Below are positions 7,421-15,220 of a stretch of 24,502 nucleotides of DNA, piece by piece. The translations under genes were made by a program, and so were the position numbers. The notes below the pieces were generated by a model. That model saw only the letters and a list, made by a program, of their open reading frames with translations, was not told where the DNA came from and ran no database searches. The stretch's first letter is position 1. Each line of letters starts with the position of its first letter. Origin of the DNA: an uncultured Clostridia bacterium (GTDB lineage: Bacteria; Bacillota; Clostridia; Lachnospirales; Anaerotignaceae); NCBI GenBank assembly GCA_902477755.1, contig CABSIK010000022.1, positions 1 to 24,502 on the forward strand, read 5' to 3'.

Positions 7421-7990
7421 ATGAAAAAAACACCTCGTATTATATTGATCGTCACTGCCGTGTTACTCATCCTATTTTATGCGAAAGGATATCTTGCTTC
7501 TAAAAATGAACCGGAAGCCCCTGTTGCATGGAGAAGTGTAGAAACGGAAGAACTGGAACAAATCCATTCCGACTTTGCGCAGGATATGCCGGAAACCGTT
7601 TATTTCCCTGCCAAAATCCCTGACGCATATTCCTTATATCAATCTGAAATCCATGCAAATGCGGATAACAGCATGGAAACCATAGAGCATTATTTCCAGC
7701 ACACCTATCTGGAAAATCCTAAAAAGAGAATTGATGCAACCAATATTCAAAGCGAGTCCCTTTGGTTTGTGCAGTCCAATGACGCAGACTACATTCAAAA
7801 ATTTATCTCATCAGAAATGATGCAGTCTTATGAAGAAGGCACTTATATTTTCCAGTCAAGTGAACTGGAAAACACATTGTTCTGGAAACAAGGGACATGG
7901 ATGTTTCTTTTACGAGGCAAACTAGAACAACAGGATTTGGAAACCATAGCTTCTTCTCTGGAAGTCTTAGATTTAACTCCAGCATCCTAA
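7421..7990 (+). CDS. Membrane-anchored extracytoplasmic protein of unknown function
   Basis: The product is 189 residues. The N-terminus (KKTPRIILIVTAVLLILFYA) is a single hydrophobic anchor without a lipobox Cys, so the rest is probably outside the membrane. The C-terminal segment, with LFWKQGTWMFLLRGKLEQQ followed by LETIASSLEVL, resembles the terminal part of DUF4367-type domains seen in clostridial anti-sigma and surface proteins. That is a resemblance from memory and not a firm assignment. The ATG at 7421 follows a GAGGG site; the open frame extends upstream to 7325, but only across the promoter. It has its own promoter and shares the bidirectional terminator at 8001-8030 with the convergent SUFU gene. 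Function not recognised. Confidence 0.65.
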   Translation: MKKTPRIILIVTAVLLILFYAKGYLASKNEPEAPVAWRSVETEELEQIHSDFAQDMPETVYFPAKIPDAYSLYQSEIHANADNSMETIEHYFQHTYLENPKKRIDATNIQSESLWFVQSNDADYIQKFISSEMMQSYEEGTYIFQSSELENTLFWKQGTWMFLLRGKLEQQDLETIASSLEVLDLTPAS

Positions 7991-8000
7991 AAAACGCAAT

Positions 8001-8030
8001 AAAAACCTCCTGTATATACAGGAGGTTTTT
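8001..8030. terminator. Perfect bidirectional terminator between convergent genes
   Basis: AAAAACCTCCTGTAT and its exact complement form a 30-base perfect palindrome. Read on either strand it gives a GC-rich stem ending in TTTTT. It sits between the plus-strand gene ending at 7990 and the minus-strand gene ending at 8037, and can end both transcripts. Confidence 0.88.
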
Positions 8031-8036
8031 ATTGTA

Positions 8037-8804
8037 TTAGGATTCTTTTTCGTTTTCGTCTTTTTCTGCTTCTTCCAGACACACATTGGGTCTGTCAGGG
8101 AAAATAATCATACCAAAGCCGTTGATACCAACCATTTTCTGGAGCAGTGCTTCGCCGCCTTCCTGCTGTTTAAAGTCGATTTCTTCTTTATACAGGGGAA
8201 GCAGTGCATACAGATTGATGAGTGTACCGTCTTTCGCATGGAACATGCTGATGGCTTCGTTCAATGCGCAAATCATGACACCGCACAGTTTTGTACTTGC
8301 TTCATCATAAGATACGTACTTGTCGGAATTTGGAACGGTATGTCCCCATCCCAGCCAGCTTTTGTATTCATGAGGGAATCTTGCCAGATATTGCAGCAGA
8401 TCCACAGGCCACCAGAAGGTATTGTTATATGTTTCCCCTTCCGCAGGCTCAGGCAGCTGCCATTCCGCAGGCAACAGAGCAATGAGTTCTGCCCTCTCCA
8501 GCATCTGATAATCGGGATAAAACTCATCAGGCAGTTTCATAGGCAATGCGCTCATACCAACAGTATACAGCACATGAAAATCCTGTTTCGTAGGTGCTTC
8601 CAAAATATGAATATCTACCTGCAAGTAATCGTTCAATTTATCAAAGAAAACCCGTTCTGTACGTCCGGGGAAGCATTTGTTCATGTGCTTCTGGATTTCC
8701 TGACTATAAGGTGTGGTATGCACAGGGCGCTGTTTTTCATTCTTTTTGGGTTCCTGATGGCGTACCACTGTTGTTTCTTCATTCTGCAAATTCTTTTCTT
8801 CCAT
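8037..8804 (-). CDS. Suppressor-of-fused (SUFU) domain protein
   Basis: The product is 255 residues. After a charged, low-complexity N-terminal tail (about residues 1-30), the body matches the bacterial SUFU fold: VDIHILEAPTKQDFHVLYTVGMS, then MKLPDEFYPDYQMLERAELIALLPAEW, the Trp-rich NNTFWWPVDLLQYLARFPHEY and SWLGWGHTVPN. These segments are the most recognisable conserved blocks of the family. The domain is named after the eukaryotic Hedgehog regulator, but bacterial members have no proven common role; some occur in toxin-immunity settings. It starts at 8804 behind GAGAGGAC and lies 14 nt after ftsY, so it is the last gene of the smc-ftsY unit. No toxin gene is adjacent. Assignment of the domain is good; function is unknown. 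Confidence 0.82.
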   Translation of the reverse strand: MEEKNLQNEETTVVRHQEPKKNEKQRPVHTTPYSQEIQKHMNKCFPGRTERVFFDKLNDYLQVDIHILEAPTKQDFHVLYTVGMSALPMKLPDEFYPDYQMLERAELIALLPAEWQLPEPAEGETYNNTFWWPVDLLQYLARFPHEYKSWLGWGHTVPNSDKYVSYDEASTKLCGVMICALNEAISMFHAKDGTLINLYALLPLYKEEIDFKQQEGGEALLQKMVGINGFGMIIFPDRPNVCLEEAEKDENEKES

Positions 8805-8818
8805 TTTTCTGTCCTCTC

Positions 8819-10330
8819 TTATGCTTCTTCACCAAACAAGGCTTTGGCAAAATCTTCTGCGTGGAATTTCTGCAAATCTTCGATGCCTTCCCCTACGCCG
8901 ATATAACGTACTGGGATTTTCAGTTCACTCTTGATGGCAACAACAATACCGCCCTTTGCGGTACCATCCAGTTTTGTCAGGATAATGCCTGTGATGTCTG
9001 CTACTTCCATGAATACCTTTGCCTGCTGCAAAGCATTCTGTCCGGTAGTTGCATCCAGCACCAGATAAGTTTCTTTATGTGCCGCAGGATATTCCCGTTC
9101 AATGACACGGGAAATTTTCCGCAGTTCTTCCATCAGGTTCTTTTTGTTATGGAGACGTCCTGCTGTATCGCAGATGAGCAGGTCTGTTTTGCGGTTTCTT
9201 GCTGCATGAACTGCGTCAAAGACAACCGCCGCAGGGTCTGCGTTTTCTTCGTGTTTGATGACTTCAATACCGGCACGCTGTCCCCAAACTTCCAGCTGGT
9301 CAATAGCCGCCGCACGGAATGTATCTGCTGCCGCCAGCAATACAGACTTGCCTTCGTTTTTGAAGTTATGAGAAAGTTTGCCGATGGTTGTGGTCTTACC
9401 AACACCATTGACACCGATAACCAGCATCACTGTAGGAGAAGGCAGATTTTCTTCTTCCTCTACCCCATCCTGCAAAATGGCTGTGATTTCATCAATGAGC
9501 ATATCTTTGATGACCGCAGGGTCTGTGGCACGTTCTTTTTTCACACGCTGACGCAGGTTTTCCACAATATCCATAGTGGTTTGTACGCCCATATCTGCCA
9601 TGATGAGGGCTTCTTCCAGTTCTTCAAACAAATCCTCATCAATCTTGGTAAAGCTGCCCAGAACGGTGTCTACGCCGCCCAGAATGTTCTTTCTGGTCTT
9701 ATCCAGACCTTCTTTCAGGCGGGCGAAAAAGCCTTTTTTCTCTTTCACAGGAGTTGGTGCTTCTTCGGGAACAGCTTCAGGTTCAGCTGGTGTTTCTTCC
9801 ACAACTTCTTTCTCCTGCTCTGCTTCCAATTCTTCCGCCACAAAATCAGCTAGTTCTTCCACAAACTGCTGTCCTTCCGCGTCCGTTTCTTCCACAAATT
9901 TTTCTTCAGCGGTTTCCACCTGCAATTCTCTTTCGCTTTCCGCTGCCGCTTCCAGACCTTCTTCCACCAGCTCTGTCAGTTCTTCTGCAAAGGCTTCCGC
10001 GTCTTCTGGCACAACGGTTTCTTCTGTGGTCAGTTGGATTTCCACTTCCGGTTCTTCTTCCGCTGCGGCAATATCATCATTTTCCTGATACAGTGTGCCG
10101 CCAGCCTTTTCGTGGAACTCAATTTCTTCTTCGTCCATGACTTCATGAACTGCCTGATTGATAGCAGTTGTGGTACCCAGATTTTCATTGACATTGAGCA
10201 CAATGTCTTCTTCTTTTTCCGGCGTTGTGTTTACCTCAATGCCGGCAATCTCCACAACGTCTTTTTCTTCTGTCTGTTCCACCACAGGCTGTTCCTGCGG
10301 TTTCTTCTTCAAAAAATCAAAAAATCCCAT
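8819..10330 (-). CDS. ftsY: Signal recognition particle receptor FtsY
   Basis: The product is 503 residues, a GTPase that docks ribosome-SRP complexes at the membrane for co-translational insertion. The C-terminal NG domain shows GVNGVGKTTTIGKLS (306-320, P-loop), DTFRAAA (336-342), DTAGRLHNK (388-396) and TKLDGTAKGG (452-461). Before it lies a roughly 195-residue acidic region rich in Glu, Val and Ala (for instance repeated EEL, AEE and PEE units), much longer than in Bacillus FtsY and closer in style to the E. coli acidic A domain. The N-terminal MGFFDFLKKK is amphipathic and may help membrane binding. It starts at 10330 with GAGGTG upstream, 14 nt after smc; smc-ftsY is a conserved Firmicute pairing. 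Confidence 0.96.
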   Translation of the reverse strand: MGFFDFLKKKPQEQPVVEQTEEKDVVEIAGIEVNTTPEKEEDIVLNVNENLGTTTAINQAVHEVMDEEEIEFHEKAGGTLYQENDDIAAAEEEPEVEIQLTTEETVVPEDAEAFAEELTELVEEGLEAAAESERELQVETAEEKFVEETDAEGQQFVEELADFVAEELEAEQEKEVVEETPAEPEAVPEEAPTPVKEKKGFFARLKEGLDKTRKNILGGVDTVLGSFTKIDEDLFEELEEALIMADMGVQTTMDIVENLRQRVKKERATDPAVIKDMLIDEITAILQDGVEEEENLPSPTVMLVIGVNGVGKTTTIGKLSHNFKNEGKSVLLAAADTFRAAAIDQLEVWGQRAGIEVIKHEENADPAAVVFDAVHAARNRKTDLLICDTAGRLHNKKNLMEELRKISRVIEREYPAAHKETYLVLDATTGQNALQQAKVFMEVADITGIILTKLDGTAKGGIVVAIKSELKIPVRYIGVGEGIEDLQKFHAEDFAKALFGEEA

Positions 10331-10344
10331 ATTTTCACCTCAAA

Positions 10345-13300
10345 TTAAACTACATCTTCCTGCGCCTTAGAAAAGTCCACAGAAATCAATTTTGAAACAC
10401 CTTTTTCCTGCATGGTGACACCGTACATGACATCGGCATATTCCATAGTACCCTTACGATGGGTAATGACAATAAACTGGGTTTCCTTAGAAAACCGTGT
10501 CAAATACTGAGCATAGCGTCTGACATTGGCATCGTCCAGCGCCGCCTCGATTTCGTCCAAAATACAGAAAGGTGACGGCTTCATTTTCAAAATGGAAAAC
10601 AAAATGGCGATGGCAGTCAGCGCACGTTCCCCACCGGAAAGGAGCTGCATATTCTGCAAACTTTTACCGGGTGGCTGTGCCACAATATCAATGGAAGATT
10701 CCAAAGCGTTGGCATCATCAGAAAGTTTCAGATAGGCTTTCCCGCCGCCAAACATTTCCTGGAATACTTCACTGAAGTTCTTGGAAATAACGGCAAACTG
10801 TTCTCGGAACTGTTTTTCCATAAGTTCTGTCAATTCCGCAATAATCTGGCGGAGTTTTTCCTCCGCTTCCAGAATGTCCGCCCGCTGATTTGTCAAAAAG
10901 TCAAAGCGCTCTTTCACTTCCCGATACTGGTCGATGGCGCCCACATTGACATTTCCAAGAGCACGCATATCATTTTTCCATTCTTTGGAAAGGCGTTTCA
11001 ATTCGCCATAAGGGCGTTTTTCTTCCTTGGACGCTTCTTTTGCCGCACCAATGGTGATTTCATATTCCTCCCACATGCGATCGAAGATGCGCTGTTTTTC
11101 TTCATTTATTTTTTCCTGTTTCGTTTCAATACGGAACAGTTCGTTTTCCAGCTTAGCGGCTGTATCGGCTGCTGTCTGCACAGCTTCTTCCAATTCCGCA
11201 GTATCCGCTGTCAGGGAAGCAATAAGAGCATTGGTTTCCTCCAACTGCTGACGCAGGCTTTCCTCCTGCTGTTCCAGCTTTTCCCGTTCCGCATGAAGGG
11301 CTTCTTGGGTTTCTCCCCGTTTATCGCCGCTTTCTCTCAAAAGCTCCATTTGCTGATAGAGCTGACGAGTTTCTTTTTGCAGATTTTCCGCTTCCTGCTG
11401 CAAGCGAAGTACCGTTTCCTCTGCGGCGTAAATCTGCTGTCCGCTATTGGAAATACGGATTTTCACCTGAGTGATTTCTTCCATGAGCTGATCACGCTGT
11501 TCTTTTTCTTCTGCCAGATTTTCTTGGAAAGCGGACAAAGATTCATTTGCTTCTGCCATGGCAGCTTCACTTTGTGCTAAAGTTTCTTTGCTCTTTGCAA
11601 TATCCCCTTCCGCACGTGACAATTGGTCTGCCAGCTGTCTTTCTTCCAGTTCCAACAATTTCAAACGGGAATTGGTTTCCGCGATTTCGCTTTCCATTTT
11701 CGCCATTTCACCCTTGCCGGTCTGAATGGTCACTGTCAATTTTTGCAGTTCCAGTTTCTTTTCCATAATCTGCTTTGCAATTTCCTGCAAATCTTCTTCC
11801 GCAAGCTGCAAAGCTTCTTCCAGAGATGCGGTCTGTTTGCCTGCATCCTCCAATTCTTTCTGCAATGTATGGATTTCTCTGGTTCTGCCGAAGATATTGG
11901 TTGTTTTCTTTGCCTGAGAACCACCTGTCATGGCACCGCCGGGATTCATGATATCCCCTTCCAGAGTTACCATTTTATACTGATGGCGATATTTCTTCGC
12001 CAGTCGAACTGCCTCATCCAGATTTTCCACAATAAGGATTCTTCCCAGCAGATAGGTCATGATCCCCCGGTATTCTTCCGCAAAAGACACCAGTGTATCT
12101 GCTGTGCCAATGACACCCCGTTCTTCCAAAATAGCAGGACGCCCTTCCAATCCTCTGCCTTTCACCGCAGTAATGGGCAGGAATGTGGCACGACCCAAAC
12201 GCCGCTGTTTCAAATACTGGATGGCATTTTTCGCATCTTCTTCTGTTTTGGTGACAACGTTCTGCATAGCGCCGCCCAATGCCGCTTCAATGGCAGTTTC
12301 ATAGGCTTCTTCCACCTGCAAAAGCTGACCAACAGCACCGCAAATGCCTCGCTCTTTCTGGTCAGGCAAATTCAAGAGGCTTTTGACGCTGTTGTAAAAG
12401 CCTTCATGCTCTCGTTCTAATTCTGAGAGCAGACGCAAACGGGATTTTTTCTCAGAAACCACTCTTTCCTGCTGTGCCAGTGCACGTTCTGCTTTGGCTT
12501 TTGTTTCTGACGCATGACGGCTGTCCTGTTCCAGGGCATCCAGCTCCTGTTCCAGAAAATCCGCTGTTTCCTGCTGTTCCTGCGCCTTTTTCTCCAGCAC
12601 TTTCTGATGGACTTCCTGATGCTCCAAACGGCTCTGGGTATGGGCAATTTCTGTTTCCAGCTGTTCTTTTCGGCTGGAGAACTGCTCCATCATGGCTTCT
12701 CGTTTGGCAATTTCCCCTTTTGCTTCTGTACCAATACGAATCTGCTCAAAAATTTCATCCTTAAAGCTCTCCGCACGGCTTTCGTGCAGCTGCAAGGTAC
12801 TGCTCAAGCTTTCATAAGACGTTTCCAGTGTATCCAACTGTTCCTGATCCCGATCCATAGTCATTTTCAGGGCTGTAATACGGCTGCGGCAGACTTCTGT
12901 TTCCTGCTGTTTTTCCGCCTGCTGTTTTTCTTTGGCAGCAGCTTCTTTTTCCATACGGGTCAAGTTTGCAGCATCGTTCTGGCTCTGTTCTTCTGCCAGA
13001 CGGATACGACCTTCTGTTTTTTCAATATCTGCCTTTACCTGAGCAATGGTATCATTCAATGTCTGCAAAGCAGCATTTTTTTCTTCATTCTGTTGTTTCT
13101 TTTCAGCAATCTTCGCTTTGGCTGCATTGCCTTCTTCCTGAGCTGCTGTCTGTTGTTCCGCTGCCAGTGCCATCTGCTCTGTCAGACGGTCAAACTCCTG
13201 CTCCATCTGTTCCGCTTCCGTGCAGAACATGGCAATTTCTGCCTGTTTCAGCTGTTCACGCAGAGAAAGGAACTGTCTTGCCGTTTCGCTCTGTTCTTCC

Positions 13301-13914
13301 AGCGGCGTAAGCTGTCCCTCCAGCTCCGAAATAATATCTTCCACACGGAGCAGATTCTGCTGTTCTTTTTCCAGTTTATTGGTTGCTTCTATTTTACGGG
13401 TCTTATATTTGACAATCCCCGTGGCTTCCTCGAAAATCCGTCTGCGTTCTTCCCCTTTGGCATTGAGAATCTCATCAATTCTGCCCTGCCCAACAATGGA
13501 ATAGCCTTCTCTGCCAACGCCAGTATCCATGAACAGTTCCTGAATATCTTTTAGGCGACAGGCAGCGCCGTTGATGCGGTATTCACTTTCGCCGGAACGA
13601 AAAACCCGACGGGTCACCTGTACTTCTGTAAATTCCACAGGCATACGCCCATCCTGATTGTCAATAACAATAGTCACTTCCGCAAAACCCTGGGGTTTTC
13701 TGCTTTCAGTGCCAGCAAAAATAACATCCTCCATTTTATCCCCACGGAGACTTTTTGCACGCTGTTCCCCCAAAACCCAGCGGACAGCGTCAGAAACATT
13801 GCTCTTGCCGCTGCCATTGGGGCCTACCACTGCCGTAATACCCGGATTAAATTCCAATTTGACTTTTTCAGGGAAAGATTTAAAACCCTGTAAATCCAAT
13901 CTTTTTAAATACAT
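10345..13914 (-). CDS. smc: Chromosome partition protein SMC
   Basis: The product is 1189 residues, the usual size for bacterial SMC, the condensin ATPase that organises and segregates the chromosome with ScpA and ScpB. The N-terminal head has Walker A GPNGSGKSN (31-39). Long coiled coils (Glu/Gln/Lys-rich) flank a hinge at roughly residues 500-660, starting near ERGICGAVGQLLQVEEAYE. The C-terminal head carries the ABC signature LSGGERALTAIAILFSIL (from 1092) and Walker B FCILDEIEAALDDANV (from about 1116). It starts at 13914 with GAGGTG upstream. It follows the pyrC-like gene by 34 bp and precedes ftsY by 14 bp. The rnc gene often found just upstream of smc in Firmicutes is absent; pyrC-like occupies that place. 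Confidence 0.97.
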   Translation of the reverse strand: MYLKRLDLQGFKSFPEKVKLEFNPGITAVVGPNGSGKSNVSDAVRWVLGEQRAKSLRGDKMEDVIFAGTESRKPQGFAEVTIVIDNQDGRMPVEFTEVQVTRRVFRSGESEYRINGAACRLKDIQELFMDTGVGREGYSIVGQGRIDEILNAKGEERRRIFEEATGIVKYKTRKIEATNKLEKEQQNLLRVEDIISELEGQLTPLEEQSETARQFLSLREQLKQAEIAMFCTEAEQMEQEFDRLTEQMALAAEQQTAAQEEGNAAKAKIAEKKQQNEEKNAALQTLNDTIAQVKADIEKTEGRIRLAEEQSQNDAANLTRMEKEAAAKEKQQAEKQQETEVCRSRITALKMTMDRDQEQLDTLETSYESLSSTLQLHESRAESFKDEIFEQIRIGTEAKGEIAKREAMMEQFSSRKEQLETEIAHTQSRLEHQEVHQKVLEKKAQEQQETADFLEQELDALEQDSRHASETKAKAERALAQQERVVSEKKSRLRLLSELEREHEGFYNSVKSLLNLPDQKERGICGAVGQLLQVEEAYETAIEAALGGAMQNVVTKTEEDAKNAIQYLKQRRLGRATFLPITAVKGRGLEGRPAILEERGVIGTADTLVSFAEEYRGIMTYLLGRILIVENLDEAVRLAKKYRHQYKMVTLEGDIMNPGGAMTGGSQAKKTTNIFGRTREIHTLQKELEDAGKQTASLEEALQLAEEDLQEIAKQIMEKKLELQKLTVTIQTGKGEMAKMESEIAETNSRLKLLELEERQLADQLSRAEGDIAKSKETLAQSEAAMAEANESLSAFQENLAEEKEQRDQLMEEITQVKIRISNSGQQIYAAEETVLRLQQEAENLQKETRQLYQQMELLRESGDKRGETQEALHAEREKLEQQEESLRQQLEETNALIASLTADTAELEEAVQTAADTAAKLENELFRIETKQEKINEEKQRIFDRMWEEYEITIGAAKEASKEEKRPYGELKRLSKEWKNDMRALGNVNVGAIDQYREVKERFDFLTNQRADILEAEEKLRQIIAELTELMEKQFREQFAVISKNFSEVFQEMFGGGKAYLKLSDDANALESSIDIVAQPPGKSLQNMQLLSGGERALTAIAILFSILKMKPSPFCILDEIEAALDDANVRRYAQYLTRFSKETQFIVITHRKGTMEYADVMYGVTMQEKGVSKLISVDFSKAQEDVV

Positions 13915-13948
13915 GTTACACCTCGTTTTCGGCTTTTCTCACAAAGCC

Positions 13949-15220
13949 TTACGATACAATTTTTCCGCCAACGATGGTATAAACCACCTTGCCTTTGACT
14001 TCCTGTCCGGCAAAAGGCGAAAATTTTGCTTTTGACGCAAAAAGCTCCGGCTCAATGATCTGGGTGCCTTTTGTTTCAATAACGATCAAATCGGCGTCTT
14101 TGCCAATGGCAATTTCACCTTTCTGCTCCAGTTTCAAAATCTCTGCTGGTCTTTTGGACATCAGTTCCACCAGATGCGCCAAAGAAATGATGCCTGTTTC
14201 CACCAATTTTGTAAAACTGATGGGGAAAGCTGTTTCCAATGCGGAAATACCATAAGCCGCATTGCCAAATTCTTTATCTTTATCTGTACGGCTTGTGGGA
14301 CTATGTCCAGAAGCAATGGCATCAATGGTGCCGTCGGCAATACCTTCCAAAATTGCTTCCACATCCTCCTGTGTTCGCAATGGCGGATTGACTTTTGCCA
14401 ATGTATTATAATCCTCCACAGCTTCTTCTGTCAGTGTAAAATAATGGGGACAGGTTTCACAGGTTACTTTCAGCCCACGTTTTTTTGCATCCCTTACCAT
14501 GCGCACAGAACCGCCGGTACTCACATGGGCAATATGCAGTCTGGCTCCTGTAATCTCCGCCAGCAGGATATTTCTTGCTACTTGCAGTTCCTCTGCTTCT
14601 CTTGGCATGCCGGACAATCCCAAGCAGCTTGCCGTATAGCCTTCATTCATGACACCTTTGCCGGAAAGACTGCGGTCTTCACAATGGGTCATGATGGGCA
14701 GATCAAACATGCGGCTGTAACGCATAACATTTCGCAGAAGTGCCGCACTGTCAATAAATTCGTCACCATCAGAAATAGCAACAACACCAGCCTCGTACAT
14801 TTCACCGATTTCCGCAATGGCTTTGCCTTCACAGCCCATGGACATACTGCCATAAGGGTAAATATTCACAGATGCCTGTGCTTTTGACTTAGAAATGATG
14901 TATTCTACAACAGTTTTATTATCTACAACCGGTTTTGTATTAGGTTCACAGGTAATGGATGTAAAACCGCCCCGAGCAGCACTGCGAGAAACGGTGGAAA
15001 TATCTTCAATATTTTCAAAACCAGGCTCACAGATATTACAGTGCATATCAATAAAGCCGGGCAGCACCACATGCCCGTCCAAATCCAGTTCTTTTGCATC
15101 TTCCAAGTGAAGGTTTTCGCCAATATCCGCAATGAGTCCGCCCTCAATATAAATATCGTACAATTTTTCTTCGGAGAAAGGCGGTGTAATGAGTTTACAA
15201 TTTTTCAGAATGGTTTTCAT
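13949..15220 (-). CDS. pyrC: Dihydroorotase-like protein (PyrC family) with altered active site
   Basis: The product is 423 residues, full length for a type I dihydroorotase, and aligns along its whole length (LPGFIDMH, ARGGFTSI, PNTKPVVDN, MTHCEDRSL, HIAHVST, CPHYFTLTE, VNPPLR, GKVVYTI). Key catalytic positions differ. The HxH metal pair plus substrate Arg, normally HVHLRDPG, reads HCNICEPG (60-67). The catalytic ATDHAPH reads ASGHSPT (303-309), replacing the conserved Asp and the second His. The later metal His residues (179 and 232) and Asn94 remain. It starts at 15220, overlapping the pyrB-like stop as ATGA, with GGGAGGTG upstream. It sits in the ancestral lspA-rluD-pyr position. A non-catalytic subunit like Pseudomonas PyrC', or a changed substrate, is more likely than normal dihydroorotase activity; the symbol denotes family only. 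Confidence 0.85.
   Translation of the reverse strand: MKTILKNCKLITPPFSEEKLYDIYIEGGLIADIGENLHLEDAKELDLDGHVVLPGFIDMHCNICEPGFENIEDISTVSRSAARGGFTSITCEPNTKPVVDNKTVVEYIISKSKAQASVNIYPYGSMSMGCEGKAIAEIGEMYEAGVVAISDGDEFIDSAALLRNVMRYSRMFDLPIMTHCEDRSLSGKGVMNEGYTASCLGLSGMPREAEELQVARNILLAEITGARLHIAHVSTGGSVRMVRDAKKRGLKVTCETCPHYFTLTEEAVEDYNTLAKVNPPLRTQEDVEAILEGIADGTIDAIASGHSPTSRTDKDKEFGNAAYGISALETAFPISFTKLVETGIISLAHLVELMSKRPAEILKLEQKGEIAIGKDADLIVIETKGTQIIEPELFASKAKFSPFAGQEVKGKVVYTIVGGKIVS

Noticed and set aside
13915..13948. Search for rnc (RNase III) or acpP, which often precede smc.
   Set aside because: Only 34 bases separate the pyrC-like gene and smc, with no room for another gene.
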